Origin: Cyanobium sp. WAJ14-Wanaka
GTDB lineage: Bacteria; Cyanobacteriota; Cyanobacteriia; PCC-6307; Cyanobiaceae
NCBI RefSeq assembly: GCF_024345375.1
Contig: NZ_JAGQAZ010000001.1
Span: 620,001-684,000, forward strand
Direction of reading: 5' to 3'
Length of the DNA: 64,000 nt
The notes beneath the pieces were generated by a model. It saw only the letters and a list, made by a program, of their open reading frames with translations, ran no database searches and was not told where the DNA came from. This document shows positions 29,102 to 38,085 of the stretch, piece by piece. The position numbers were made by a program, and so were the translations under genes. Each line of letters opens with the position of its first letter. Positions within the stretch are counted from its first letter, which is position 1.

Positions 29102-30606
29102 CCCTAATTCTCGGCAATCAATTACACCGGGGCTGGCTTTGTGAAGGCCCCCTGTTGCTAAGCAAGGCCGACAGGGTGATCATGGTGGAAGATCTGGCCA
29201 TCGCGAGTCAATTTAGATATCACAAATTACGCCTACTGCACTGCTTTACAGCAATGCGCTGCTTTCGCGATGCCCTAGAAGATGCTGGCATTGAGGTCCA
29301 CTACTTCGAGCTTCAAGACTCAATCAAAACGCCATTCCTTGAGCGGCTCAGCCAAGCATTACTCAATGGCGAGGGTCAAGGCGAGAAAGCATGCCTAAGG
29401 GTTGCTGAAATAGCAGACCCCCCATTTCAAAAGGAGTTGGCAGAATTTTGTCTAAGCAAAGAGATTGATCTAGAGATATTGCCATCGCCAGCATTTTTGA
29501 GCTCTGCTGCAGTAAGCAAGCAGGATTTCAGCGGCAAGAAACGTCCATTTATGAAACGGTTTTATGAACAACAGCGCAAGCGTCTCAACCTGCTTCTAGA
29601 AGCCGATGGCAGCCCGATCGGGGGACGCTGGAGCTTCGACACTGAAAACCGGCTAAAGCTGCCCAAGGGCTACGAAGAACCTGCCCTACCTGCGGTTGCC
29701 CCCAGTCGCCATGAGCAGCCCCTAAGGCAGCTAATCAATGACTATTTTGCAGGCAATCCAGGGGAGCTGGGGGATTTATATGTGCCCTATGACCACAGGG
29801 GGGCTAAAGAGTGGTTAACGGCATTTTTACGGGGAAGATTTAGGGATTTTGGCCCCTATGAAGACTCCCTCAGCCTCCAGCACGACACCCTCCAGCACTC
29901 ATTGCTATCCCCCCTGCTCAATTGCGGCCTTTTAGATCCAGAAGATGTATTAGAAGCAACCCTTGAACATGCCAAAGCTGAGGCCATTCCAATTGCTTCA
30001 TTGGAGGGCTTCCTCAGGCAAATTATTGGATGGCGGGAATTTATACGGGGCATAGACCTGGAGTTTGGCGAACGCCAACGCGAGACAAACTTTTGGAATC
30101 ACCATCGCCAACTGGGCCCATGCTGGAACGATGGCACCACGGGCCTACCACCTTTGGATGCCGCCATAGAAAAGGTTAATCGCCTGGCCTACAACCACCA
30201 CATCGAGCGCCTAATGGTGATCAGCAACCTAATGCTGCTATGTGAAATCCAGCCACGGGCAGTCTACGGATGGTTCATGGAGCGCTACCTGGATTCCTAC
30301 GGCTGGGTGATGGGGCCAAACGTCTATGGAATGGGGCTAATGAGTGATGGCGGCATTTTTGCCACCAAGCCCTATATCTGCGGCTCCAACTACATACTCA
30401 AAATGGGAGGGGCAAAGCGCGGGCCCTGGTGTGAGATCTGGGATGGCCTCTACTGGCGCTTCATCGATCGGCATCGATCCTTTTTTCGATCAAATCCCAG
30501 GCTCTCAATGATGGTGTCGCTGCTCGATCGGATGGAGCCCAGCAAGCGTGATCGGCTCTTCAACCTTGGTGAATCCTTCATCACCAGGGTGACCCTGCCC
30601 CTTTAA
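29092..30606 (+). CDS. Cryptochrome/photolyase-related protein of the FeS-BCP (PhrB) type, lacking most cluster cysteines
   Basis: 504 residues, the length of bacterial (6-4) photolyases of the PhrB/CryB group. Family segments are clear: LTLILGNQLH and VEDLAIASQFRYHKLRL at the N-terminus, then WREFIRGIDL, YNHHIERLMVISNL, NVYGMGLMSDGGIFATKPY and GLYWRFIDRHRSFF in the FAD domain. From memory of PhrB (cysteines 350, 438, 441, 454), only C447 (GPWCEIW) has a counterpart: the first is replaced by proline (TGLPPLDAAI) and the CxxC pair is deleted. It therefore probably folds without the 4Fe-4S cluster. It is coupled to the upstream cryptochrome. Confidence 0.85.
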   Translation: MVLTLILGNQLHRGWLCEGPLLLSKADRVIMVEDLAIASQFRYHKLRLLHCFTAMRCFRDALEDAGIEVHYFELQDSIKTPFLERLSQALLNGEGQGEKACLRVAEIADPPFQKELAEFCLSKEIDLEILPSPAFLSSAAVSKQDFSGKKRPFMKRFYEQQRKRLNLLLEADGSPIGGRWSFDTENRLKLPKGYEEPALPAVAPSRHEQPLRQLINDYFAGNPGELGDLYVPYDHRGAKEWLTAFLRGRFRDFGPYEDSLSLQHDTLQHSLLSPLLNCGLLDPEDVLEATLEHAKAEAIPIASLEGFLRQIIGWREFIRGIDLEFGERQRETNFWNHHRQLGPCWNDGTTGLPPLDAAIEKVNRLAYNHHIERLMVISNLMLLCEIQPRAVYGWFMERYLDSYGWVMGPNVYGMGLMSDGGIFATKPYICGSNYILKMGGAKRGPWCEIWDGLYWRFIDRHRSFFRSNPRLSMMVSLLDRMEPSKRDRLFNLGESFITRVTLPL

Positions 30607-30615
30607 ACGGAAAGA

Positions 30616-30639
30616 CCCCAGGTGAACCACCACCCGGGG
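30616..30639 (+). terminator. Hairpin at the end of the photolyase operon
   Basis: CCCCAGGTG pairs with CACCCGGGG (one mismatch) around loop AACCAC, starting 10 bases after the photolyase stop. There is no T tract, so it is a 3'-end structure rather than a classic terminator. The convergent murF gene ends 55 bases further on. Confidence 0.4.
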
Positions 30640-30694
30640 CCCCTGCCCTAAGACATCAACATCGTGAAATGCCGATCCATTTCCATCATGGCGC

Positions 30695-32101
30695 CTAGGG
30701 GGTAGGCGGGGTTTCCAGCAAATCCCGCAGCAAGGGAATTAATTGCTCAAGGGCAACTCCCCTACTGGCCTTAAGCAGCAGGTGATCTCCGGGCTGCAGC
30801 CAATGGGCGATTTGTTGGGCCGCCTCGCACGGAGAGCCAACTTGGGCCAGCAATGGCAAGCCCTTCGCCGCCTCCAGCATTACCCGGCCCTCTACGCCCG
30901 CATCCACAATCACGAGGCCATCGAGGCCTAAGCAAAGCGCCCGTTCAACCACTTCTCGGTGCAACGACAGGCTCAATTCACCCAGCTCAAGCATCGTTCC
31001 CAGCACGGCGAAACGGCGACCTCCCTGGGATTGGAGCAATTCCAAGGAAGCAAAAACCGCCTCCGGCGAGGCGTTGTAGGTCTCATCGAGAACCTGCACC
31101 CCTCCGATTTCGAGTCGGTGGCTCCTGCCCCCAGGCAAATCCACCCTGATGGGCTGCCATTGGCCAGGCTCCAGGCCCAACTCCTGGGCTACGGCAAGGG
31201 CCAATAGGAGATTTCGGGCATGGTGCCTGCCCTCCAGGGGCAATGGCAAAACCACCCCTTGAATCGCCATGGTGCCGGCATCCGTATCCAGGCAACCAAG
31301 CCAATCGGCTTGCGCCTCAAAGCCCTCCCCAGCAATGGCCACCCGCAGCACCCGGCCGCTCCAGACCGCTGCCAGGGCTCGATCCAAAAGGGGATCACCG
31401 GCAGGAATAACGACAAGCCCATCGGGATCAAGGGCAGTGGTGATTTCACACTTGGCCTGGGCAATTGCCTCGCGGCTGCCCAAGCGACCAATGTGGGCCG
31501 TGCCGATGTTGGTAATTACCGCCACCGAAGGACTGGCGCAGCGGCTTAGGCGCCCGATCTCCCCGGGGCCACGCATGCCCATCTCAACCACCACTGCCCG
31601 TTGCTCGGGGCTGGTGTTTAACAGGGTTAGGGGCACGCCGATGTCGTTGTTTTCATTGCCACTGCTCGCCCCGATCGGGCCAAGGGGAGCTAGGGCAGCA
31701 CGAATCAACTCGCGGGTACTGGTTTTGCCGGCTGAACCCGTAACCGCCACCACGGGCAGAGCTAGTAGTTGCCGCCAAAGTGCCGCCAACTGCTGATAGG
31801 CGGCCAGGCTGTTGCCTACCCACCAAAGACAACAGCCCGCCTGCTGGGCCTGGGCATGCAGTGCTTCGACTTCGGCAGGTTCGAAGCGATCAAGTTGGGC
31901 CAGGCCATGGGCACCGGCGGCCAGGGCCTCGGCCAGGAAGCGATGGCCGTCGAAACGCTCCCCCACCAAGGGTACAAACAGGCCACCAGCAACCACCTGA
32001 CGGCTGTCGGTAGTGATCTCAGAGACAACAGCATCAGCTGCGATTGCGCCAGTGGCAGGCTCACCCCAGAGGTTCACCAGTTGGCTAAGGCGAAGCTCCA
32101 T
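30695..32101 (-). CDS. murF: UDP-N-acetylmuramoyl-tripeptide--D-alanyl-D-alanine ligase
   Basis: Adds D-Ala-D-Ala to the UDP-MurNAc tripeptide, the last cytoplasmic step of peptidoglycan precursor synthesis. ATP-binding VVAVTGSAGKTSTRELIRAA, then SSGNENNDIGVPLTLL, VEMGMRGPGEIGRL and ITNIGTAHIGRLGSREAIA, followed by the C-terminal domain LDETYNASPEAVFASLELL. 468 residues. Its ATG overlaps the stop of the upstream hypothetical gene by one base (TGATG), so the two are probably coupled. Confidence 0.96.
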   Translation of the reverse strand: MELRLSQLVNLWGEPATGAIAADAVVSEITTDSRQVVAGGLFVPLVGERFDGHRFLAEALAAGAHGLAQLDRFEPAEVEALHAQAQQAGCCLWWVGNSLAAYQQLAALWRQLLALPVVAVTGSAGKTSTRELIRAALAPLGPIGASSGNENNDIGVPLTLLNTSPEQRAVVVEMGMRGPGEIGRLSRCASPSVAVITNIGTAHIGRLGSREAIAQAKCEITTALDPDGLVVIPAGDPLLDRALAAVWSGRVLRVAIAGEGFEAQADWLGCLDTDAGTMAIQGVVLPLPLEGRHHARNLLLALAVAQELGLEPGQWQPIRVDLPGGRSHRLEIGGVQVLDETYNASPEAVFASLELLQSQGGRRFAVLGTMLELGELSLSLHREVVERALCLGLDGLVIVDAGVEGRVMLEAAKGLPLLAQVGSPCEAAQQIAHWLQPGDHLLLKASRGVALEQLIPLLRDLLETPPTP

Positions 32102-32796
32102 CAGGAGAGATGCTGGGGTGAAAGCAGGATCATGCCGGAACCAACAAGGGCCTGCCGACCAATGGTTCTGCCCTGTAAATCCACAATCTCAAGTCGGTCA
32201 AAGCCCAGTTGCTGGGCCCGCTCGAGCCACTGCCGGGCCAGGTCCCCCTGCTGCCTGGCAGTGGCCGTGGTGAAGGCTGCTGCCACGCCCAAGCTCAATA
32301 CCGAACCATCCCCCTCGGCCGTAGCCAAAACGATCATGCCCTTGGGATCCTGCTCTGCAAAAAGGGTGAGCAGCGGTTCAGGGGCCTCTGTTGCCAGGGC
32401 TGAAGGCTGGGGCGCTGCCGTGGGTTGGGGATCTGGCTTGGACTGAAGTTCTGGCTCGGGTTGAATTTCCTGCACAGGCTGGGCTTCCGGCACAGGCTGG
32501 GGGCCAGTAGCAGAAGAAGCGGCCCGGGGCAAACCACCGGCCAACGCCAGCACCAGAACCAGTCCTAAGGCCAAAAGGCCCAGCAATAGGCCAGGCCAAA
32601 AGAGCGGGGCCAAATCCCGGGGCCAAAAGCTTGGGGAGGGGAGGTCGCCTTCCCGGTTACGCCGCCAGAGGGCCCGCAACTGGAGGCGCAAACTGGCGAA
32701 GACCGCGACGAGATCCCCCGCCAGCCGGCCCCAGGGGTTTTCATAGGGCACCGGCAGGGGCGGGCCGCCGACCTGGGAGGAGTTAGGCGGGATCAC
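32101..32796 (-). CDS. Membrane-anchored hypothetical protein with Pro/Glu-rich linker
   Basis: 231 residues. A basic cytoplasmic part (LQLRALWRRNREGD) precedes one membrane helix at about 66-90 (LLLGLLALGLVLVLALAGG). A linker of PEP/QP/EPE repeats covers about 95-140, and a C-terminal alpha/beta domain of 85 residues follows (LATAEGDGSVLSLGVAAAFT, WLERAQQLGFDRLEIVDLQG). No family is recognised with certainty. It is coupled to murF and begins 9 bases after the glgA stop, so it belongs to a glgA-hyp-murF run. Confidence 0.7.
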   Translation of the reverse strand: MIPPNSSQVGGPPLPVPYENPWGRLAGDLVAVFASLRLQLRALWRRNREGDLPSPSFWPRDLAPLFWPGLLLGLLALGLVLVLALAGGLPRAASSATGPQPVPEAQPVQEIQPEPELQSKPDPQPTAAPQPSALATEAPEPLLTLFAEQDPKGMIVLATAEGDGSVLSLGVAAAFTTATARQQGDLARQWLERAQQLGFDRLEIVDLQGRTIGRQALVGSGMILLSPQHLS

Positions 32797-32805
32797 CTAC
32801 TGGGC

Positions 32806-34278
32806 TTAGCGGCGCTTAAGCAGGGAAGCAAGCCCCCTGCGGCTCGGATCGGCATCCTGGCCCTGGGAAAAGCGCTCCACAGCGGAGGCCTCGGGGGTGG
32901 GTTCCTTAACCCCACAGACATCGCGATACATCTCGTCGTAGGCAAGGGCGGAACGGGCCCAGCTGAAATCCACTCCCATGGCTCGCCGTTGCAGCTCCTG
33001 CCAACTGTCCTGGTTGCGATAGGCCTCCCAGGAGCGCACGATTGCTGTGTAGAAATCGATCGGCTCGTAGCGGTCGAAGCCGTAACCGGTGCCCGTTGCC
33101 TCCAGGGGATCGTTGGGCGGCACCGTATCCACCAAACCACCCACCATCCGCACCACGGGGATGGAGCCGTAGCGCATGGCCAGCATCTGGCTAATGCCAC
33201 AGGGCTCAAAACGACTCGGCATCAAAAAGGCATCACTGCCCGCATAGATCAACCGCGACAGGGCATCGTCGTAGGTGAGGAAAACGGCAAAGCGACCGGG
33301 ATAGCGGGCCGCCATCTGCCAAAGGGCGGACTCGAGGGAACGGTCGCCGGTGCCCAGCACCACAAACTGACTGTCGGTGTAGGCCAGCACTCGATCAGCC
33401 ACCTGCAGTACCAGGTCAACACCCTTCTGGTCCACCAAACGGCTGACCAGGCCCATCAGGTAGGTGCGGGGGTTGACCGTGAGGCCAAAACGCTCCTGCA
33501 GGGCCCGTTTGCTTTTGGCCCTGGGGGCGAGGTTCTTGGCGCTAAAGGCGGCTGGCAGGGCCGGATCCGTTTCCGGATTCCAATCGACCGTGTCGATGCC
33601 ATTGAGAATGCCCCGCAACTTGCCACTGACAAAATTGAGCAGGCCATCGAGGTGCTCTCCGTATTCGGGAGTGCGAATCTCCATCGAATAGGTGGGAGAC
33701 ACCGCATTAACTCGATCGGCGTAGAGCAGGGCCGTTGCCATGGTGTGATCCCCTTGCATGTACCAGGGGCACCAGGTAATTCGATCCAGCTTCCAGCGCC
33801 AAGGGCCCTGGTATTTGAGGTTGTGGATAGTGAAAACCGTGCTTATTTCTGGGTCCTGGTGCATCCAGACGGGCAACATCCCCGTGTGCCAATCGTGGCA
33901 ATGCAAAACCTGGGGTTTCCAGTGGTGCCAACAGAACTCGGCCGTTGCGCTGGCAAAGAAGGTAAAGCGCCAATCCTCATCTTCACCGCCATAGATCCTC
34001 TCTGGATCAAAGACGGGATGGCCCACCAAGTAGATCGGCAAGCCATTGGTGGGATGGCTGGTCTCGTAGACGGCAAAGTCGTTGCCCATGGTGTGGCCGC
34101 GCCAAACCGGCTCCTGGGGCACCTTCAGAAGGGCCCACAACTTGCCGTATCCCGGCAGAATGATTCGCACGTCGTGGCCAAGGGCCTTGAGGGCCGGCGG
34201 CAGGGAACCCACCACATCCCCCATGCCTCCCACCTTGATCATCGGCGCGCATTCGGCGGCCGCAAACAAGACGCGCAT
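32806..34278 (-). CDS. glgA: Glycogen synthase (ADP-glucose type, GT5)
   Basis: Extends glycogen chains from ADP-glucose. The N-terminal [22 protein letters not shown] holds the ADP-glucose site (KVGGM in place of KTGGL). [39 protein letters not shown] and the C-terminal [19 protein letters not shown] complete the GT-B fold. 490 residues, as in cyanobacterial GlgA1. menB lies 59 bases upstream in the same direction. Confidence 0.96.
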   Translation of the reverse strand: MRVLFAAAECAPMIKVGGMGDVVGSLPPALKALGHDVRIILPGYGKLWALLKVPQEPVWRGHTMGNDFAVYETSHPTNGLPIYLVGHPVFDPERIYGGEDEDWRFTFFASATAEFCWHHWKPQVLHCHDWHTGMLPVWMHQDPEISTVFTIHNLKYQGPWRWKLDRITWCPWYMQGDHTMATALLYADRVNAVSPTYSMEIRTPEYGEHLDGLLNFVSGKLRGILNGIDTVDWNPETDPALPAAFSAKNLAPRAKSKRALQERFGLTVNPRTYLMGLVSRLVDQKGVDLVLQVADRVLAYTDSQFVVLGTGDRSLESALWQMAARYPGRFAVFLTYDDALSRLIYAGSDAFLMPSRFEPCGISQMLAMRYGSIPVVRMVGGLVDTVPPNDPLEATGTGYGFDRYEPIDFYTAIVRSWEAYRNQDSWQELQRRAMGVDFSWARSALAYDEMYRDVCGVKEPTPEASAVERFSQGQDADPSRRGLASLLKRR

Positions 34279-34337
34279 CAGCGTGGCTCAAGATTCGGCA
34301 CCAACTCTACGGGCGCTGCCAAAAGCGACCTGGCACC

Positions 34338-35201
34338 TCAGGGAAGCCAGTCGTTTTCAGAAAAGTCCGGGTTCCTTTTTTCTAAAAAGGCATTGCGCCC
34401 TTCCTGGCCCTCTGCGGTTCGGTAGAAGAGATGGGTGGCCTGGCCCGCAAGCTCCTGCAGACCGGCCATGCCATCGGTTTCGGCATTAAAGGCAGCCTTC
34501 AGGCAACGGATCGCCGTGGGGCTGTGCTGCAAAACCTCCCGGGCCCAGCGAACCCCCTCCATCTCTAGCTCTTCCAGGGGCACAACCGCATTAACCAGGC
34601 CCATATCCAGAGCCTGGGCAGCGCCATATTGACGGCATAGGAACCAAATCTCCCTTGCCTTGCGCTGGCCCACCACCCGGGCCAGGTAACTGGCGCCAAA
34701 GCCCCCGTCAAAGCTGCCCACCCGGGGGCCGGTTTGGCCAAAAACAGCGTTTTCAGCAGCCAGGCTCAAATCGCACAGGAGATGAAGCACCTGGCCGCCA
34801 CCGATGGCGTAGCCGGCGACCAGGGCAATAACCACCTTGGGCAGGCTGCGAATCAGGCGCTGCAGGTCCAAAACATTTAGGCGGGGCAGCCCGTCCTCAC
34901 CGATGTAACCGCCATCACCGCGGACGCTCTGGTCGCCGCCGGAGCAGAAAGCCCAACCGCCATCGGCGGCGGGTCCGGCTCCGGTCAACAGCACCACCCC
35001 CACCGCAGGGTTATCGCGCACCCGTGAAAAGGCATCGCAGAGCTCCTGCACCGTGCGGGGGCGAAAGGCGTTGCGCTTGTGGGGCCGGTTGATCGTGATG
35101 CGGGCAATGCCATCACCACTAAGGTCAAAAAGTATGTCCTCGTAATGGATCGGCCCATCGATACAGGCCGCCTGCCAGGTCACGGAGGGATGGGCGGCCA
35201 T
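34338..35201 (-). CDS. menB: 1,4-dihydroxy-2-naphthoyl-CoA synthase
   Basis: A crotonase-fold enzyme that closes the second ring in phylloquinone (vitamin K1) synthesis, needed for photosystem I. The motifs [76 protein letters not shown] and the C-terminal [16 protein letters not shown] identify MenB rather than other crotonases. 287 residues. It starts 9 bases after the menD stop. Confidence 0.96.
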   Translation of the reverse strand: MAAHPSVTWQAACIDGPIHYEDILFDLSGDGIARITINRPHKRNAFRPRTVQELCDAFSRVRDNPAVGVVLLTGAGPAADGGWAFCSGGDQSVRGDGGYIGEDGLPRLNVLDLQRLIRSLPKVVIALVAGYAIGGGQVLHLLCDLSLAAENAVFGQTGPRVGSFDGGFGASYLARVVGQRKAREIWFLCRQYGAAQALDMGLVNAVVPLEELEMEGVRWAREVLQHSPTAIRCLKAAFNAETDGMAGLQELAGQATHLFYRTAEGQEGRNAFLEKRNPDFSENDWLP

Positions 35202-35210
35202 GCCGGTCGA

Positions 35211-37013
35211 TCAGGTTGTCTGGCACATTTTGCGCAATTGCTGGCGCAGCAGGGCGTCGCTGCGGCGATCGGTGCCCAGCTCAAGTAGGGCCAGCGGTTG
35301 GCCTAGGGCCCACTCCAAATCGGCCGGCAGGTTTATGGCTTGCCGGCAGCGGCGACCCGGCACCCCATAGGCGGCAGCCAGGGCCAGGGGAACCACCTGC
35401 TGGGGCATGGCAAATAGCCGTTCAAAATCCATGGCCTGGCCCGGTTCAGGCCGAATGGGCAGCTGCTCAAAAATGCCGCCGCCGTTGTTATTGAGCAGCA
35501 CCACCGTTAGTCGGCCTGCCAATTGCTGGCGCCAGAGCCAGCCATGGCTGTCGTGCAGGAGGGCCAGGTCGCCAGTAACCAGTACGGCGCTGCCGAGGGC
35601 ATCGGCCACTCCACAGGCCAGGGAAAGGGTGCCATCAATGCCTGAGGCGCCGCGAAAAGCGAAAACTTGGCGGGCTGGGGCCGCTGGATCCGAAAAGCTC
35701 TCCCAATCCCTCACCGGGCTGCTGTTCGCCAAAACCAAGGGAACCCCCGCCGGCAACAACTGGCTCAACTGGCGGGCAAGGGCCGGTTCATTGAGGCCGC
35801 TGCCAGAGAGGGCTTGGCCTAGCTGCAGCTGAAGCCGTTGCTCCCGCTGCTGCCAAAGGGCTGCCTGGGCGGTGCAAGTTTCAGAGGCGGGCTGGCTCCA
35901 GAGGGCTTCCGGCAGCTGATCCAGCCAGGCCTCCAATCCCATCGAAGTTTGCACACAATCACCGCCAAGGGGATTGAGGTTCCGTGGATCGCCCTGGCTA
36001 ACCAAAACCTGGTGGCCCTGGATCTGCTCCAACCAGCGCTGCAGACGGCGACTGGCGGGCAAGGGGCCCAACCTGAGCACCTGGCAGGTTTCAAGGGGGG
36101 CTCCAGCGGCTTCGAGCAAAAGGTCGTAGCCATTGATCTGGCCCAGGCCCGGCAGGCCCCTAAGGCCACTGAGAAAATCAGCCAACAGGGGCCAGCCCGT
36201 GCGCTTGTGCCAACGGCGCAGGCCAACTTCAAAACCCTGCCATTGGCCGGGCATGCCGCGCCAGGGGCCAGCCACCACCACCCCGGGGCGATCGGGATCC
36301 AGGCCCGCCAGGCCAGGGGGAATGGGCGAGGAAATGCCTTGCGCAGGAAGGGGCCCGGTTGTTGCCGCAGGGCCTGCAGCACTGGCTAGGCCAGGGGCAG
36401 TCAAGACGCCAAAGGCCTCCGCCAACAACACCCCGCCACTGGCATGGAGGGGCTCGGCAAAGGCCAGGTTGAGGTGGACCGGCCCGGGGGCAGCAAGAGA
36501 TGGTGTCTGTTGACCAGCAATGCCAAGGGAATAGGCCATGGCCCGCTGGGCCAACTCCCTGATCTGATCTGGCTCAGCTGCAGCCAGGCCCTCCGGGGGC
36601 GAACAGCCCAGCCAGCGCACATTGGCGGCCAGGAACATTTCCTGATTGACCGTCTGGTTGGCACCGCATCCCTTCAGACCAACTGGACGATCAGCCGTTA
36701 GCAAAAGCAGGGGAATAGCCCCGTAGTCGGCCTCCACCACGGCCGGCAACAAATTGGCTACAGCAGTGCCGGAGGTGGTGATCACCGCCGCTGGCCTGCC
36801 CTGGGCCCGGCTCCAGCCCAGGCCAAAAAAAGCAGCTGAGCGCTCATCGAGGGCCGTGCGTAGCGCCAAGCCCTGGGGTTCCAGCAGGCCCGCCGCCACG
36901 GCCAAGGGCCCGGAGCGGCTGCCCGGACAAACCACCACCAGGGCCAGACCCTGGTCCATCAGGGTCCGAAGCAGGACCAAGCACGCCCTGAGATTGCGTT
37001 GGGCTAGCTCCAA
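35211..37013 (-). CDS. menD: 2-succinyl-5-enolpyruvyl-6-hydroxy-3-cyclohexene-1-carboxylate synthase
   Basis: A thiamine-diphosphate enzyme joining isochorismate and 2-oxoglutarate in phylloquinone synthesis. NLRACLVLLRTLMDQGLAL and VVCPGSRSGPLAVAAG open the protein; TTSGTAVANLLPAVVEADY holds the PYR domain; VTGDLALLHDSHG with VVLLNNNGGGIFEQLP is the cofactor-binding PP domain. 600 residues, slightly long, with internal Gly/Pro/Ala-rich stretches. TTG 37013 is the start because TGA lies 8 codons upstream and the family N-terminus begins there. lepB diverges 16 bases away. Confidence 0.95.
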   Translation of the reverse strand: MELAQRNLRACLVLLRTLMDQGLALVVVCPGSRSGPLAVAAGLLEPQGLALRTALDERSAAFFGLGWSRAQGRPAAVITTSGTAVANLLPAVVEADYGAIPLLLLTADRPVGLKGCGANQTVNQEMFLAANVRWLGCSPPEGLAAAEPDQIRELAQRAMAYSLGIAGQQTPSLAAPGPVHLNLAFAEPLHASGGVLLAEAFGVLTAPGLASAAGPAATTGPLPAQGISSPIPPGLAGLDPDRPGVVVAGPWRGMPGQWQGFEVGLRRWHKRTGWPLLADFLSGLRGLPGLGQINGYDLLLEAAGAPLETCQVLRLGPLPASRRLQRWLEQIQGHQVLVSQGDPRNLNPLGGDCVQTSMGLEAWLDQLPEALWSQPASETCTAQAALWQQREQRLQLQLGQALSGSGLNEPALARQLSQLLPAGVPLVLANSSPVRDWESFSDPAAPARQVFAFRGASGIDGTLSLACGVADALGSAVLVTGDLALLHDSHGWLWRQQLAGRLTVVLLNNNGGGIFEQLPIRPEPGQAMDFERLFAMPQQVVPLALAAAYGVPGRRCRQAINLPADLEWALGQPLALLELGTDRRSDALLRQQLRKMCQTT

Positions 37014-37029
37014 ACCAAGGCCCAGCAGG

Positions 37030-37653
37030 ATGGTGTATCAATCATCCCGCCAATCCTTGACCAGCGATTCCTCCCAGCGTGCTTCTTGGGCAGAAATCCT
37101 GCGCAGACAAGTCGTGCCCATTCTGGCTTGGGTTGGGGTGGCACTGTTATTGCGCTGGGCAGTTTTGGAACCCCGCTGGATCCCCTCGGGATCGATGCTG
37201 CCCAACCTGCAGATCCAGGATCGGGTGTTGGTCGAAAAGGTCCGCAGCCGCCTGGGCATGCCCCTTCCCCTGGGGACAGTGGTGGTCTTCCATGCGCCCC
37301 AGGTACTCCAGGAGGCGGGCTACGACCCCAACGCTGCCCTGATCAAAAGGGTTGTGGGCATTCCGGGCGACAGGGTGGAGGTAAAGGGGGGCCAGCTCTG
37401 GCGCAATGGCCTTCCCGTTGCCCAGGACTGGGCAACGGAGGCCCCCAATTACCAAATGGCCCCGGTGACGGTGCCGCCAGAAAGCCTGTTGGTGATGGGT
37501 GACAACCGCAACTCCAGCCTCGATTCCCACCTCTGGGGACCCCTGGCCAATTCGGATGTTATTGGCACTGCGGTTTTCCGCTATTGGCCCCTGGCCAGGT
37601 TCGGTTTGATACGGACTTCACCCCCTGCAACCGCCCCCGGCCCCTCCGATTAG
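37030..37653 (+). CDS. lepB: Signal peptidase I
   Basis: Removes signal peptides from exported proteins. One membrane helix (VVPILAWVGVALLLRWAVL, about 28-46) precedes the catalytic domain with S55 in IPSGSMLPNL and K106 in LIKRVVGIPGDRVEVKGG; VMGDNRNSSLDSHLWGPL is the third signature. 207 residues from ATG 37030, normal for cyanobacteria. The frame is open further upstream, over menD. Its start is only 16 bases from that of the divergent menD. Confidence 0.95.
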   Translation: MVYQSSRQSLTSDSSQRASWAEILRRQVVPILAWVGVALLLRWAVLEPRWIPSGSMLPNLQIQDRVLVEKVRSRLGMPLPLGTVVVFHAPQVLQEAGYDPNAALIKRVVGIPGDRVEVKGGQLWRNGLPVAQDWATEAPNYQMAPVTVPPESLLVMGDNRNSSLDSHLWGPLANSDVIGTAVFRYWPLARFGLIRTSPPATAPGPSD

Positions 37654-37660
37654 CTGGGTT

Positions 37661-38041
37661 ATGGTGCAAGTCGTGACGCAGAACACACCGGCAATGTTCA
37701 ACCCGGAGTTCCTGACGACCGACAACGAAGCCATCAGCGGCAATTCCCTGATCCAATACCTGCAGGAGCAGTCTCCTGACGTGTTGCAAAGGGTGGCCCG
37801 CTCAGCCAGTGGAGATATCCAGGACATCATTCGCCACAACGTGCAGGGCCTGCTGGGGATGCTGCCCAGTGAGCACTTTGAGGTGAAGATCCAAACCAAT
37901 CGGGAAAACCTGGCTGGCCTGCTGGCTTCCGCCATGATGACCGGTTATTTCTTGCGCCAGATGGAGCAGCGCATGGAGCTGGAAAGCTCCCTGCTGGGCA
38001 GCTGCGAACTGGACAGCGATCCCGGCGAACTGAAGCTCTGA
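37661..38041 (+). CDS. DUF760 family protein
   Basis: 126 residues, soluble. NSLIQYLQEQSPDVLQRVARSASGDIQDIIRHNVQGLLGMLPSEHF followed by ASAMMTGYFLRQMEQRMELE fits the DUF760 family of cyanobacteria and plastids as I recall it; a plant member is a chloroplast protein of unknown role. It starts 7 bases after the lepB stop, so the two are likely cotranscribed. Confidence 0.8.
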   Translation: MVQVVTQNTPAMFNPEFLTTDNEAISGNSLIQYLQEQSPDVLQRVARSASGDIQDIIRHNVQGLLGMLPSEHFEVKIQTNRENLAGLLASAMMTGYFLRQMEQRMELESSLLGSCELDSDPGELKL

Positions 38042-38085
38042 CAGCAATTGCCAAGGGCAGGGCCTGCCAGCTACTTCCAGGTTTA

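Noticed and set aside
32989-34425. 478-codon open frame on the plus strand opposite glgA
   Set aside because: It is antisense to a well-supported glgA; GC-rich codon bias keeps the opposite frame open and the product resembles no family.
38040-38080. GGCA-GGGCC-TGCC palindrome after the DUF760 gene
   Set aside because: The stem is only 4-6 bases and no T tract follows; too weak to call a terminator.
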